Assembly (NCBI GenBank): GCA_009777175.1
Contig: WRMI01000013.1
Coordinates: 1 to 57,609 of the forward strand
Origin: Marinilabiliaceae bacterium
GTDB taxonomy: Bacteria > Bacteroidota > Bacteroidia > Bacteroidales > Marinilabiliaceae
DNA length: 57,609 nt
Reading direction: 5' to 3'
The translations under genes and the position numbers were made by a program. Numbering within the stretch: the stretch's first letter is position 1; every line of letters begins with the position of its first letter. The notes under the pieces are model-generated. The model was given only the letters and a program-made list of their open reading frames with translations, did not search any database and was not told where the DNA came from. Of this stretch, positions 35,793-45,254 are shown in pieces.

Positions 35793-36788
35793 TCAATTTG
35801 TAGGAAACTTAACTGAATACAAGAGAGATTCAACTTGCCACACGTGGTTTCTTTTGTTAAGTTTTTGAGGTGCGTAAACGTAGCCTTCTGTAATAATTAT
35901 TCTTTTGTTAATCTTGTCTAAATGAGCAAATTGAACAAAGGGACCGCCCATAAAATCGCCTTCTGTTTTCCACAAACCGCGAAGTTCGGCAGTTTCATGT
36001 CCATTTACAGTAAGTGTTTTGTATGAAATAGGAAAATTTGTTTCGGTTGCCATATAAGAGCCTTCGAAGGAACCTTGAATATTTTCTTTAAGAGCAGAAT
36101 CTCGCTTAAAAATTAGATTTTCTTTTGAAAAACTATTTTCGTCAATATAATCAAAGGTATAAATTAGCAACCCTTCGCTATATGCGGGTGCTTCGTTTGA
36201 AAACCATTTAAAATTAATGCCCGATTTGGGTTTCGCAGCCCTAAAACCGCCCGGAATAACCATATTAATTCCCATTGTGCTATTTACTTGTTGCATCAAT
36301 TCAATGTTTCTGTTTTTCGTATGAAAACTTAAAATTCGTTTTCGTTCCGCAGATACAAAAAAACTTAAAATTTTGATTTCATAATGTTCGACAATTTCTC
36401 TAAAACTTTCAAGGTCATGTGCCTCGATAAACATCAATGCTTGATCTTTTGCCCATGCGTTGTCTGTAAGATATTTAACTCCTTCTTGTTCAATGTTGGG
36501 AGAAATATTTATAATGACAATATTTCGAAACATTTTCATAACATCTGATAGCGCATTTGGTGGAATTACAGAAACAGAAAAGAGACTTTCAACTTGCGGA
36601 AGTCCTGTCATTTCTTGCCGAAACATTTCTAAAAGGTATTTGCCACCTTCGGATGTTTTTGTTTTATCTGTCATTACAATCATTACCTCACCTAAGCTGC
36701 CTGTAATGTTTGATTTTAAACTGCCCGCATCGTTGCAGCCAGCAACTATTAAAGCCGTTAACAACGGCAAATAAACTATTTTTTTCAT
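35793..36788 (-). CDS. DUF4837 lipoprotein
   Basis: A 331-residue lipoprotein with lipobox IVAGC (Cys18). It follows the DUF4837 pattern: GSLGEVMIVMTDKTK near the start, a central RKRILSFHTKNRNIELMQQV, and the end GPFVQFAHLDKINKRIIITE, GYVYAPQKLNKRNH. The family is widespread in Bacteroidota and its role is unknown. It starts behind a TTTAGCCACTAATTACAC border repeat. Confidence 0.85.
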   Translation of the reverse strand: MKKIVYLPLLTALIVAGCNDAGSLKSNITGSLGEVMIVMTDKTKTSEGGKYLLEMFRQEMTGLPQVESLFSVSVIPPNALSDVMKMFRNIVIINISPNIEQEGVKYLTDNAWAKDQALMFIEAHDLESFREIVEHYEIKILSFFVSAERKRILSFHTKNRNIELMQQVNSTMGINMVIPGGFRAAKPKSGINFKWFSNEAPAYSEGLLIYTFDYIDENSFSKENLIFKRDSALKENIQGSFEGSYMATETNFPISYKTLTVNGHETAELRGLWKTEGDFMGGPFVQFAHLDKINKRIIITEGYVYAPQKLNKRNHVWQVESLLYSVKFPTN

Positions 36789-36865
36789 TTTTTATATATT
36801 TTTTTAGCCACTAATTACACGGTTCTTTTTAACGCAAAGTTGCAAAGTTGAGAACGCAAAGGACG

Positions 36866-36935
36866 CAATCTACTAATCACTAATCACTAATCACTAACCA
36901 TTAACCACTCATTTACTCATTTACTCATTCACTAT
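36866..36935. repeat. TAATCAC / ATTTACTC short tandem array
   Basis: Three CTAATCA units, then AACCATTAACCACTC and two ATTTACTC units. This joins the GTGGTTA-type array to the CATTTACTC tract of the composite elements, suggesting one origin. A CGCAAAGTTGCAAAG fragment precedes it. Confidence 0.6.
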
Positions 36936-36939
36936 AAAA

Positions 36940-37608
36940 TTAAAAATAACGTCTCAAAAATATCGAAGCTGTTACTATATTTGGAAACAGTTGATTTGTT
37001 TTATCCATTTTTAAATTATCTTTTTTTCCTCCGATTTCACGCTGAAATTTATTCGAAAGAGAGGTAAATACAGAAGATTTACAACCAATTGAAGATTTAC
37101 TTCCTAACATAAAATCGAATGAAAGGTCAAGATTTAATCCAAGCATATGAGAATAAATATTATACTCCTCAAATTCTAAAAGACCATAACTTTGATATAA
37201 CGCATAGCCGACTCCCGCTAACATTGACAACGAATAACGTGTTGAATATGTGTTAATTCCACCTGTTTGAAGTGCAAAATACATAATATTCACATTATCA
37301 GATACTCTTAGTCCCTCTTCTATCACATAATTTGCTGCCGTTCCCATCAAGTCGCATCTTACTCCCAAGATGCCTCGGTCATTAAAAATGTAATTCGCTT
37401 GTAAATAAACAATTGAGCCGCTATTGTAATTTGCTCTATGATGAACTCCCCAAGGGGAAAGATTTTGACCCATAACAAAATTGCTTTTCCCGAAACCAGC
37501 TTCATGCATAAATTTTGTTGCGGGGTCACTTGCGTTCTGTGCTTTCGAAACACTTGTAAAACTAATTATTGTTGAAAGAACAATAATATAAACTACTGTT
37601 TTTCTCAT
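36940..37608 (-). CDS. Small outer-membrane beta-barrel-like protein
   Basis: A 222-residue protein with a signal peptide (VVYIIVLSTIISFTSVSKAQ). The rest shows alternating amphipathic strands (SIVYLQANYIFNDRGILGVR; YSLSMLAGVGYALYQSYGLL) and ends FLRRYF, an outer-membrane insertion signal with terminal Phe. No specific family recognised; a structural or porin-like role is likely. Confidence 0.6.
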   Translation of the reverse strand: MRKTVVYIIVLSTIISFTSVSKAQNASDPATKFMHEAGFGKSNFVMGQNLSPWGVHHRANYNSGSIVYLQANYIFNDRGILGVRCDLMGTAANYVIEEGLRVSDNVNIMYFALQTGGINTYSTRYSLSMLAGVGYALYQSYGLLEFEEYNIYSHMLGLNLDLSFDFMLGSKSSIGCKSSVFTSLSNKFQREIGGKKDNLKMDKTNQLFPNIVTASIFLRRYF

Positions 37609-37665
37609 ATTTTATTAAATGTATATTAAATTTTGCAACTATAACGAAATAATAGAAAAAATATT

Positions 37666-39030
37666 TTACTTTTTCTTTTTTACTTTTTTTTCTTTTTTCA
37701 AATTATAGCCATCATCAATATAAAAATTCATCGGTACTACATAATAGACATCGGCAGGTTTGCCATTTTTTATTCCTGGTTTCCATTTACCTTCTGTGCG
37801 CTTTACAACCCGCACAGCTTCAAAGTCTAACAACGGGTGAACACCTTGTACAACTGCAACATCTTTTATTTTACCATCTTCAGCAACAACAAAACTTACT
37901 ACAACTTTTCCCTGAATTCCACTTTCCAATGGTTGTATTGGATACCTTAATTCTTGAGCGATAAAATTCAATAATCCATGGTCTCCACCTTCAAATTCAG
38001 GAGGCATTTCCAAAAAATCTGAGTCTATTTCATCCAATTCTTCGTCGTCATCAACTTGCAAAGCAAAATATATTGGAATTGTAAAAAGAAAATTAACCGC
38101 TTTGCCGTCTTGAAAGCCGGGTTTCCAATTTTCATCGGTTAATTTGACAACCCGTTCGGCTTCTTCGTCTAAAAGGGGGTGTACACTTCGTACAGTTCTC
38201 ACATTACGTACCCTTCCCTCTGAAGTAATGACAAACTGAACTATTACCCTTCCTTGAATGCCATCATTTTGTGCATCAATTGGATAAATAATTTTAGAAA
38301 CGATAAACTTCATTAACTCTTCGGGGTTGCCCTTAAATTCGGGTGGTTCCTCTACAAAGAGAAGTGCGGTTTCTTGCAATTCCTCACAAAAATCTTTTTC
38401 AATAATTTGTTTTTGACCGATTTGATTTTTATTCATAATAAGTTTTACGTTCTTTTCATCATAAGATAATTTTTTCAAGTGGTGATTACCGCTGATATCT
38501 AATTCCGTAAAAATATTTTTATTGCAATACAGTATCTCTAAAGTTGGATTGTGACTTATATCCAAATTTGTTAATTTATTATTTGAGCAATACAATTCTT
38601 TCAAAAGAATATTATGCTTTAAATTTAAAACTGTCAGTTGATTAATAGAACAATCCAATGCTTTTAAAGCTAAATATTTGCTTACATCCAAATCAATTAA
38701 CCCGAGAGCAGAACAGTCCAAAAAAGTTATGTTTTCGCCGGTTATGTTTATTGTACGGGTGGGAAAAACGACATTACTATATGTAAAATTATAATATGTA
38801 ATAGTCTCATTTTCACCACTTTCTGCAAGGTCATAAATTGTAATATCTGTATCCGTGCAGCCCCAATCAATTATTATCTTACCACTGCCTGCAGCCCCTA
38901 TTTTAACATTGTTTTGGTCACCCCCCAAAGTCATTGTGATTATCTCTGTGGCTGATGTTTTGATACATGATGCGATATATATCCACAAAAACAATAAAAG
39001 GCTTCTCAATATTTTTGTTTTTAATTGCAT
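37666..39030 (-). CDS. Lipoprotein with leucine-rich repeats and two TonB C-terminal domains
   Basis: A 454-residue protein. The N-terminus WIYIASC is a lipobox (Cys22). Residues ~90-200 are short leucine-rich repeats of the Bacteroidota type (LKELYCSNNKLTNLDISHNP). Two TonB C-terminal domains follow, at about 225-310 (GIQGRVIVQFVITSEGRVRN) and 345-430 (GIQGKVVVSFVVAEDGKIKD), each with the WKPG motif. Normal TonB is anchored in the inner membrane by one helix and has one such domain, so this is not a standard energy transducer; it may dock to outer-membrane TonB boxes or be a structural protein. Confidence 0.8.
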   Translation of the reverse strand: MQLKTKILRSLLLFLWIYIASCIKTSATEIITMTLGGDQNNVKIGAAGSGKIIIDWGCTDTDITIYDLAESGENETITYYNFTYSNVVFPTRTINITGENITFLDCSALGLIDLDVSKYLALKALDCSINQLTVLNLKHNILLKELYCSNNKLTNLDISHNPTLEILYCNKNIFTELDISGNHHLKKLSYDEKNVKLIMNKNQIGQKQIIEKDFCEELQETALLFVEEPPEFKGNPEELMKFIVSKIIYPIDAQNDGIQGRVIVQFVITSEGRVRNVRTVRSVHPLLDEEAERVVKLTDENWKPGFQDGKAVNFLFTIPIYFALQVDDDEELDEIDSDFLEMPPEFEGGDHGLLNFIAQELRYPIQPLESGIQGKVVVSFVVAEDGKIKDVAVVQGVHPLLDFEAVRVVKRTEGKWKPGIKNGKPADVYYVVPMNFYIDDGYNLKKEKKVKKKK

Positions 39031-39091
39031 AATTTTCTATTTATTCATTGTATAATTCTATCTTTAACATTTCGTAAATATTTTGCCTTCA

Positions 39092-39343
39092 TTATCTTTG
39101 TCCCCCATTTCTGTAGCAAATTTCGTAAATGTCATTTAAGGCATAAAGAACATTATCTGTGTGCAATGCCCACCAATGTTTATTTAAAAAATCCCAACCA
39201 CCATATTTTTTTAAGTAGAACCATGCCTCCTGAACATTCATTTTATAAGCATCGGCAAACATTGGGATAATAAAACTGATAAAACTTACTTTATCACTCG
39301 TTTCTTTGTCTAATTTATATTCATTCTTAATTATTGTGTCCAC
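39092..39343 (-). CDS. DUF3791 protein
   Basis: An 83-residue protein with the DUF3791 pattern: FISFIIPMFADAYKMNVQEA, then WFYLKKYGGWDFLNKHWWAL and a C-terminal helix. The family often accompanies DUF3990 genes in operons with toxin-like organisation; none is next to it here, so it is an orphan. A box is at 39444-39451. Confidence 0.7.
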   Translation of the reverse strand: MDTIIKNEYKLDKETSDKVSFISFIIPMFADAYKMNVQEAWFYLKKYGGWDFLNKHWWALHTDNVLYALNDIYEICYRNGGQR

Positions 39344-39443
39344 GATTATTTAATTTAAGAAAAATAAAAAATATATTATAACACTTAATTGCATCCCGTT
39401 AGGAATGCAAAAAACCAAATTGTGGGACATTTAGTTTCCGCCG

Positions 39444-39451
39444 CAAAGGTA
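39444..39451 (-). promoter_or_regulatory. -7 box for the DUF3791 gene
   Basis: The minus strand reads TACCTTTG, 101 bases before the ATG. Confidence 0.45.
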
Positions 39452-39584
39452 ACATTTCTCCATTTAACCACAAAAAAATTTTTTGATATCTGGAATTTTG
39501 ATATTCAAAAACAAATTCGTGGTTAATAAAAAAAAATAGAGAACAATATTTTTAAAAATTAGAACCTTGTTTAAAAAAAATAAT

Positions 39585-39592
39585 TAATTTTG
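39585..39592 (+). promoter_or_regulatory. -7 box for ettA
   Basis: TAATTTTG; initiation near 39598 gives a leader of about 190 bases that contains two GCATTCC palindromic repeats. Confidence 0.5.
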
Positions 39593-39659
39593 TAAAATAT
39601 TTCAGAACAAGAAAATAGAATTTAATTTACAGATGTTTTAAAAAAATATGGTGAAAAAT

Positions 39660-39790
39660 CAAGAATTAAGAATTGGATGCATTCCTAACGGAATGCGGGT
39701 GTCGGGATTGATTATTTTCTACCAAGCGATGCATTCCTAACGAAATGCTGAAAACTGATAACTGATAACTAACAACTAAAAACTAATAAC
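39660..39790. repeat. GCATTCC palindromic repeats in the ettA leader
   Basis: GCATTCCtaacGGAATGC at about 39678-39695 and a second GCATTCCTAACGAAATGC near 39732, joined by TTTTCTACCAAGCGAT, reproduce the blocks at 29.4 kb and 1.8 kb. A CATCCCGTTAGGAATGC copy is near 39393. The remainder of the gap 39344-39790 is AT-rich with no gene. Confidence 0.65.
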
Positions 39791-41473
39791 ATGTCAGACG
39801 ATAAAAAAATAATTTTCAGCATGGTAGGAGTGGGAAAGACGTTCCCTCCTCAAAAAAAGGTATTAAACAATATTTATCTCTCTTTTTTTTACGGTGCTAA
39901 AATAGGAATCATCGGATTGAACGGTTCAGGAAAATCAACTTTGCTCAAAATAATTGCAGGAAAAGAGAAAAATTTTGAGGGTCAAGTTGTTTTTTCACCC
40001 GGCTTTTCGGTTGGGCTTTTAGAACAAGACCCCGTTTTAGACCCTTCAAAAACTGTACGTCAAATAGTTGAAGAAGGAGTTCAAGAAGTTGTTGACACTT
40101 TAAAAGCCTTCGAACTTGTCAATGAACGTTTTGCGGACCCCGATATTTTGGAAGACCCTGATAAAATGGACAAATTATTGGACCAGCAAGCAAAATTGCA
40201 AGAAAAAATTGACCAATTTGATGCTTGGAATTTGGATACGCGATTAGAACGTGCTATGGATGCTTTGAGGTGTCCTCCCGAAGATCAACCTGTTGAGCAG
40301 TTATCAGGCGGCGAAAAAAGACGTGTCGCACTTTGCCGACTCCTGCTCAGCGAACCTGATATACTTCTTTTAGACGAACCTACAAACCACCTTGATGCCG
40401 AATCAGTCGACTGGCTCGAAATGCACCTTAAGCAATATAAAGGAACGGTTATTGCAATTACCCACGACCGTTATTTCCTCGATAATGTTGCAGGGTGGAT
40501 ACTCGAACTTGATAGAGGTGAAGGTATTCCTTGGAAAGGAAATTATTCGTCGTGGTTAGACCAAAAAACAAAACGTTTAGAACAAGAAGAGAAACAAGCT
40601 TCAAAACGCCGTTTGACCTTAGAACGGGAATTGGAATGGGTACGTATGGCACCAAAAGCGCGCCACGCAAAATCAAAAGCACGACTCGCCGCCTACGAAA
40701 ACCTCATGAACGAAGACGTTAAGCAAAAAGAGGAAAAATTAGAAATATTTATCCCTAACGGTCCCAGATTAGGCGAGAAAGTTATCGAAGCCAAAAATGT
40801 TTCAAAAGCATTCGGCGAACGATTATTGTTCGAAAATTTAGACTTTTCACTACCCAGAAACGGAATTGTTGGTATTATCGGTCCAAATGGTGCCGGAAAA
40901 ACCACGCTTTTCAGAATGATAATGAAACAAGAAAGTATTAATAGCGGCACTTTTGATATCGGCGACACAGTCAAAATTGGTTATGTTGACCAATCTCATG
41001 CCGACATCGATCCTGAAAAGACTGTTTATCAGGTCGTTTCGCAAGGAAATGAGTTTATAAAAGTTGGTGGACGCGAAATTAATGCACGGGCATTCTTATC
41101 TCGATTTAACTTTTCAGGTGCCGACCAAGAAAAAAAGTGCGCTATCCTCTCTGGCGGCGAACGAAATAGGTTACACCTCACTTTAACATTAAAAGAAGAA
41201 GCAAACGTTTTACTTTTAGACGAACCTACTAACGATATTGATGTCAATACTTTGCGGGCATTAGAAGAAGGATTAGAATCTTTTGCAGGGTGCGCAGTTA
41301 TTATTTCACACGATAGATGGTTTTTAGATAGAGTCGCTACTCATATTTTAGCATTTGAAGGAGACTCAAACGTTTCATTTTTTGAAGGTAGCTATTCTGA
41401 ATACGAAGAAAACAAAAAAAGAAGACTCGGCGATAACGCACCAAGTAGGATTAGATATAGGAAATTGCAATAA
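39791..41473 (+). CDS. ettA: Energy-dependent translational throttle protein EttA
   Basis: A 560-residue ABC-F protein. Two ATPase domains: Walker A GLNGSGKST and GPNGAGKTT; signatures QLSGGEKRRV and LSGGERNRLHL; Walker B LLLDEPTNHLDAESVDW and LLLDEPTNDIDVNT. The arm between core subdomains of the first ATPase (DKMDKLLDQQAKLQEKIDQF) and the ARHAKSKARLAAYE linker match EttA, which gates the first elongation step on ribosomes according to energy state. Confidence 0.95.
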   Translation: MSDDKKIIFSMVGVGKTFPPQKKVLNNIYLSFFYGAKIGIIGLNGSGKSTLLKIIAGKEKNFEGQVVFSPGFSVGLLEQDPVLDPSKTVRQIVEEGVQEVVDTLKAFELVNERFADPDILEDPDKMDKLLDQQAKLQEKIDQFDAWNLDTRLERAMDALRCPPEDQPVEQLSGGEKRRVALCRLLLSEPDILLLDEPTNHLDAESVDWLEMHLKQYKGTVIAITHDRYFLDNVAGWILELDRGEGIPWKGNYSSWLDQKTKRLEQEEKQASKRRLTLERELEWVRMAPKARHAKSKARLAAYENLMNEDVKQKEEKLEIFIPNGPRLGEKVIEAKNVSKAFGERLLFENLDFSLPRNGIVGIIGPNGAGKTTLFRMIMKQESINSGTFDIGDTVKIGYVDQSHADIDPEKTVYQVVSQGNEFIKVGGREINARAFLSRFNFSGADQEKKCAILSGGERNRLHLTLTLKEEANVLLLDEPTNDIDVNTLRALEEGLESFAGCAVIISHDRWFLDRVATHILAFEGDSNVSFFEGSYSEYEENKKRRLGDNAPSRIRYRKLQ

Positions 41474-41883
41474 CTTCGGGGAGTTATTAAATCATTTATA
41501 CTAATGCCAACAATAAAAATGAAATAACTATTGACGTTGCTTACCTTCAAAGTGACATCTGTTTTTTGAAAATAAAAAAGATTATCAAATAGTTGTAAAG
41601 AAGTTTGTAAAGGTGTGAATAAGGTATTAGGGTAGTTAATTCAAACAAAAGCAAAAAAAGTAAATGCTAATTTTTTGTCTGTCAGTAGTGTTTTTTCATT
41701 TTTTTATCGCAAAGTCGCAAAGTGATTTCACAAAAAACACAATACGTTAAATATCAAAATATATCAACTTGTGTTCTTTGTGAATTCTTTGTGTTCTTTG
41801 TGGTAAAGAACATTTTTCTGAAAGAGTTCATAGCATAATCCTCAAAAATTTCATCTATCTTTGCAAATAAAAAATTATTTGAT
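41474..41883. other. Gap between ettA and tcdA
   Basis: No gene. It holds CGCAAAGTCGCAAAGTGATT and TTTGTGTTCTTTGTGG repeat fragments (41.7-41.8 kb) and the tcdA promoter. Confidence 0.5.
41856..41863 (+). promoter_or_regulatory. -7 box for tcdA
   Basis: TATCTTTG, 20 bases before the ATG. Confidence 0.6.
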
Positions 41884-42630
41884 ATGGACAAAAAATGTTA
41901 CAAAACTCAAATTCCCGAGTGGCTTAGTCGGACAGAACTTTTAATTGGGCAAGAAAAAGTTGCTAAACTTCAAAATGCGCATGTTTTGGTTGTTGGACTT
42001 GGCGGAGTAGGTGCTTTTGCTGCTGAAATGCTCGCGCGTGCGGGAGTTGGTACTCTTACAATAGTTGATAGCGATGTAATCAAACCATCTAACAGAAACA
42101 GACAGATTTTAGCCCTGAAAAGTACTGAAAATAAACATAAAGTAAAACTTATGAAAGAGCGGTTATTGGATATTAATCCTGAAATTTCTATAAATACCGT
42201 TCAACAATTTTTAAACAGAAATAATATAACAGACTTATTGACTGAAAGATACGACTACGTTATTGATGCCATTGACACACTATCACCAAAACTGTTTTTG
42301 ATAGTAAACACAATAAAAAACAACTATCCATTAATTTCGAGTATGGGTGCTGGCGGCAAGATTGACCCTTTCAAAGTGAAAATAGACGATATTTCAAAAT
42401 CTTATAATTGTATGTTGGCAAGAATGATTCGCAAAAAACTTAATAAATTTGGAATAAAAAGAGGTTTTGATGTTGTTTTTAGTACAGAATTAGTAAATAA
42501 GTCGGCGGTGATTTTTGTGGAAGACGAGCCAAACAAAAAAACAACCGTAGGTACATTGAGTTATATGCCTGCAATTTTTGGAATTTTTGCCGCCTCAAAA
42601 GTAATTAGAGAATTAATAAAAAATGATTAA
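41884..42630 (+). CDS. tcdA: tRNA threonylcarbamoyladenosine dehydratase
   Basis: A 248-residue ThiF/E1-like enzyme. The ATP-binding motif is VVGLGGVGAFAAEMLARAG, with SDVIKPSNRNRQ as the adenylation-loop segment and YVIDAIDTLSPK downstream. TcdA cyclises t6A37 of ANN-decoding tRNAs to ct6A. Its stop overlaps the convergent acyltransferase gene by four bases. Confidence 0.88.
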   Translation: MDKKCYKTQIPEWLSRTELLIGQEKVAKLQNAHVLVVGLGGVGAFAAEMLARAGVGTLTIVDSDVIKPSNRNRQILALKSTENKHKVKLMKERLLDINPEISINTVQQFLNRNNITDLLTERYDYVIDAIDTLSPKLFLIVNTIKNNYPLISSMGAGGKIDPFKVKIDDISKSYNCMLARMIRKKLNKFGIKRGFDVVFSTELVNKSAVIFVEDEPNKKTTVGTLSYMPAIFGIFAASKVIRELIKND

Positions 42631-43787
42631 TTTTCGTATTGTTTAATATTTTTGACGGGATTTGCATACATTTCGAGCAAACTTGTCTGAATAAAATCTT
42701 TATCCTCTTGTGCAGTTAAGTTGCAGCGGTTAATATGGTCGGCAACATAGTCGTTGAAATTGGTTATATCTTGCGGAGTATATTTGTCCGAGTACTCTTT
42801 TTTGCCGTTTAAAATGTCCCATGCGATATAATTTCCGGGCCAAAGTTTATAATTAAGGTGTACATTTTTGTCAATAATTTCGGCTAATGCGGAAAACCTT
42901 TCGTTTTTGTCATTAATATTTTCGAGTATATTAAGTTCATTTTCGATTGGTTTTCCGAAACAAAAATCAATTCTTTCTTTGCGTCCTTTGAGACCCGTTC
43001 CCATGTGCGTCATATCGTCTTCGTAGGTTTTTTGATAGTCTCCGTCTTTTTTTTTCTTAAGAAATTCTAATGCTTTGAGGTAGTCGCATGGGTCTCGCTC
43101 ATAAGAGATAGAAACGGGAACAATTTTTAGTTCTTTAAAATTTTTGATACATGATTTAGTTCCGCTCATATTCAGCATCTTAAGCAGGCTAATTTGAGTT
43201 TGGTCGTTGCCATCTTTTGACCTTCCTTCGCGCTGCGCAATCCAAATACTTGTTTTCTTTTTAGTGATTTTGTATCTGATATAGTTTGATAACCGAGAGA
43301 AACTTTCGAGCGTCTGTTTAAGTGGCAGATTCCTATTAACGATAAAAGTTCTGTTCAATTTGACCAAATCAGTAATCCAAGGATAAATAAGTAAATTGTC
43401 GCCAATTGCAATTTCGGTAGTATCAAAACCGTTATCAACGAGGACTACGTTCAAAATAGCAGGATCTAGTAAAATATCACGATGATTTGAAATATACAGG
43501 TATGATTCCTTTGGACTTAAACTTTCCAACCCCGTTGCAGTAACTCCTTTTGATGTATCATCAATCACTACTTTCACATAATCAGAAATAATATCATTCT
43601 GAAATTGCCTAATAGTAGTCATATTTGACACTTTATTCATAAAAAACGAATGAGTGGAATCAGGAAAAAGAAAACGAAGCAGTTGCTGAAACGCTTCTTC
43701 TTTAATCAGCCTGTCAAAAACCTCTTTAATATCGCTATCCTCGTAAGGTTTTATTGAATCGAAATCAGATATTTTATACTTTTTCAT
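42627..43787 (-). CDS. PlsC-like acyltransferase
   Basis: A 386-residue protein with the glycerol-phosphate acyltransferase fold. Motif I NHRDILLD (HxxxxD) lies in YLYISNHRDILLDPAILNVV, and later blocks FIVNRNLP and IWIAQREGRSKDGND correspond to motifs II and III. It is longer than typical PlsC and has no clear membrane helix; such proteins in Bacteroidota are annotated as 1-acyl-sn-glycerol-3-phosphate or lipid acyltransferases. Substrate uncertain. Confidence 0.78.
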   Translation of the reverse strand: MKKYKISDFDSIKPYEDSDIKEVFDRLIKEEAFQQLLRFLFPDSTHSFFMNKVSNMTTIRQFQNDIISDYVKVVIDDTSKGVTATGLESLSPKESYLYISNHRDILLDPAILNVVLVDNGFDTTEIAIGDNLLIYPWITDLVKLNRTFIVNRNLPLKQTLESFSRLSNYIRYKITKKKTSIWIAQREGRSKDGNDQTQISLLKMLNMSGTKSCIKNFKELKIVPVSISYERDPCDYLKALEFLKKKKDGDYQKTYEDDMTHMGTGLKGRKERIDFCFGKPIENELNILENINDKNERFSALAEIIDKNVHLNYKLWPGNYIAWDILNGKKEYSDKYTPQDITNFNDYVADHINRCNLTAQEDKDFIQTSLLEMYANPVKNIKQYEN

Positions 43788-43821
43788 TTCAAATAAGAAC
43801 GTTTTTTTTATTAAAAAATTA

Positions 43822-43869
43822 CAAAATTATAAAAAAATTTGTTTCACAAATAAAAAAGTTGTACTTTTG
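43822..43869. promoter_or_regulatory. Overlapping divergent promoters (acyltransferase and universal stress gene)
   Basis: On the plus strand TTTG (43838-43841), a 20-base spacer and TACTTTTG (43862-43869) form a full -33/-7 promoter for the stress-protein gene. On the minus strand TAATTTTG (43829-43822), with a possible TTTG at 43850-43847, faces the acyltransferase. The two share DNA, so only one may be occupied at a time. Confidence 0.65.
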
Positions 43870-43912
43870 TAAAAATTTTTATTCATCAAAAATCATATAA
43901 AAAATATTTTCA

Positions 43913-44758
43913 ATGATAAAGCGTATTATAGTTCCAGTTGATTTTTCCGAGATTTCGGTAAACGCTATTGATTTAAGCGTAGAACTTGCGAACAGGATGC
44001 AGGCAAACCTTAGATTAATGCATGTCCGAACGGGGAAAAGATTATTTCCCGAATTTGCCATGAAAAACCCTGATTTACTTCTGGCTGATTTGGATATTAC
44101 ATACATGAATGACTTGTTAAAACGGGCATTATCGAAATCTACTGTTCCAAATCGAGAATTTGATTTCAAAATCAGAGAAGGTAATGTTGTCCGAGAAATC
44201 ACTAATCAGGCACATTATGACGATGCTGCGCTGATTGTTATTGGTACTCATGGTATTTCAGGTTTTGAAGACCGCTGGGTAGGCAGTAATGCTTATCGGC
44301 TGACCTCACATGCCCCATGTCCCGTTCTTACTGTCCGCAAGGAAGTGCCTATAACAGATGAATTTAAAATCCTTTTGCCCATTGACCATAGCAAATTTAG
44401 TCGCAGAATAGTTTCCCGAGTAGCACGTTTTGCTCAATCAGTTGGCATAAAAATATACCTGCTTGGCGTTAACGAAAATAGCCGCTGGTTTAAGCCCGGT
44501 AGCCTCGGATACCTGCAACGACAAATAGAAGGATATCTCCAAAAAAAGATTAATATACAGTTTGAGTCCGTTTCAATGGGAGGTACTTTGACTCCGCAGC
44601 AAACATTAGAATATGCGGAAGAAAACAATATCACGTTCATTGCATTACCCGTCAGAAAAAGTTTAAATCCTTTTGACTCATTCTTTAATCCTTTTGCAAA
44701 TGAACTGCTCAACATTTCTACACTACCCGTTTTGGTTGTACCCGAAAAGAATTTTTAA
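43913..44758 (+). CDS. Tandem universal stress protein
   Basis: A 281-residue protein with two UspA domains. The first (1-~148) has RIIVPVDFSEISVNAIDLSV and the ATP-binding GTHGISGFEDRWVGSNAYRL ending in CPVLTVR. The second begins FKILLPIDHSKFSRRIVSRV and lacks an intact G-2x-G-9x-G motif, so it is likely structural. Immediately followed by the SPOR-protein gene. Confidence 0.88.
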   Translation: MIKRIIVPVDFSEISVNAIDLSVELANRMQANLRLMHVRTGKRLFPEFAMKNPDLLLADLDITYMNDLLKRALSKSTVPNREFDFKIREGNVVREITNQAHYDDAALIVIGTHGISGFEDRWVGSNAYRLTSHAPCPVLTVRKEVPITDEFKILLPIDHSKFSRRIVSRVARFAQSVGIKIYLLGVNENSRWFKPGSLGYLQRQIEGYLQKKINIQFESVSMGGTLTPQQTLEYAEENNITFIALPVRKSLNPFDSFFNPFANELLNISTLPVLVVPEKNF

Positions 44759-44777
44759 ATCAAAATATGGAGGTTTT

Positions 44778-45227
44778 ATGAAAAAGATATTGTTTTTATT
44801 GTTGATTTTATCTTTTTGTAACAACTTTTTTTCGCAAGAAAAAAGAAATGTTTTTGCTACAATAAGAAAATCTGAGGCATCGCAGGGTAAAGTTGAAATA
44901 ACTCAACATAACGAAATTGAACAACTGATGCTCACCTATATTACTTACAACAGTAAAAAACAGGGCATTGAAGGATATCGGATTCAAGTCTATTCAGAAA
45001 CGGGAGGTACAAAAGCGCGACAGGGTGCTGAAAATGCTCGTACAAAACTCACAAACGATTTTCCGTATGAAAAAATTTCCCTAGATTATGACGAGCCTTA
45101 TTGGAAAGTGAGAATTGGATACTTCAGAAATAAACATGAAGCAATTCCTTTTTTACATAAAATAAAACCCCATTTTCCTCAAAGCCACATCGTTAAAACA
45201 GCAAACATTAAACCTGAATATTTTTAA
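44778..45227 (+). CDS. Secreted SPOR-domain protein
   Basis: A 149-residue protein with signal peptide (ILFLLLILSFCNNFFSQ) and a C-terminal SPOR domain (GYRIQVYSETGGTKARQGAE; YWKVRIGYFRNKHEAIPFLH), which binds denuded peptidoglycan. One of the few genes here with a good Shine-Dalgarno, GGAGG at 44769-44773. It lies 19 bases after the stress gene and 27 before hisS. Confidence 0.82.
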   Translation: MKKILFLLLILSFCNNFFSQEKRNVFATIRKSEASQGKVEITQHNEIEQLMLTYITYNSKKQGIEGYRIQVYSETGGTKARQGAENARTKLTNDFPYEKISLDYDEPYWKVRIGYFRNKHEAIPFLHKIKPHFPQSHIVKTANIKPEYF

Positions 45228-45254
45228 TCATTCGGTTTTATTAATATTAAAAAA

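Noticed and set aside
35525-35868. Plus-strand frames encoding GGRPQGCAPT / DDRKGAPLHS repeats
   Set aside because: Three overlapping frames through the 68-bp array; repeat-driven, low-complexity composition.
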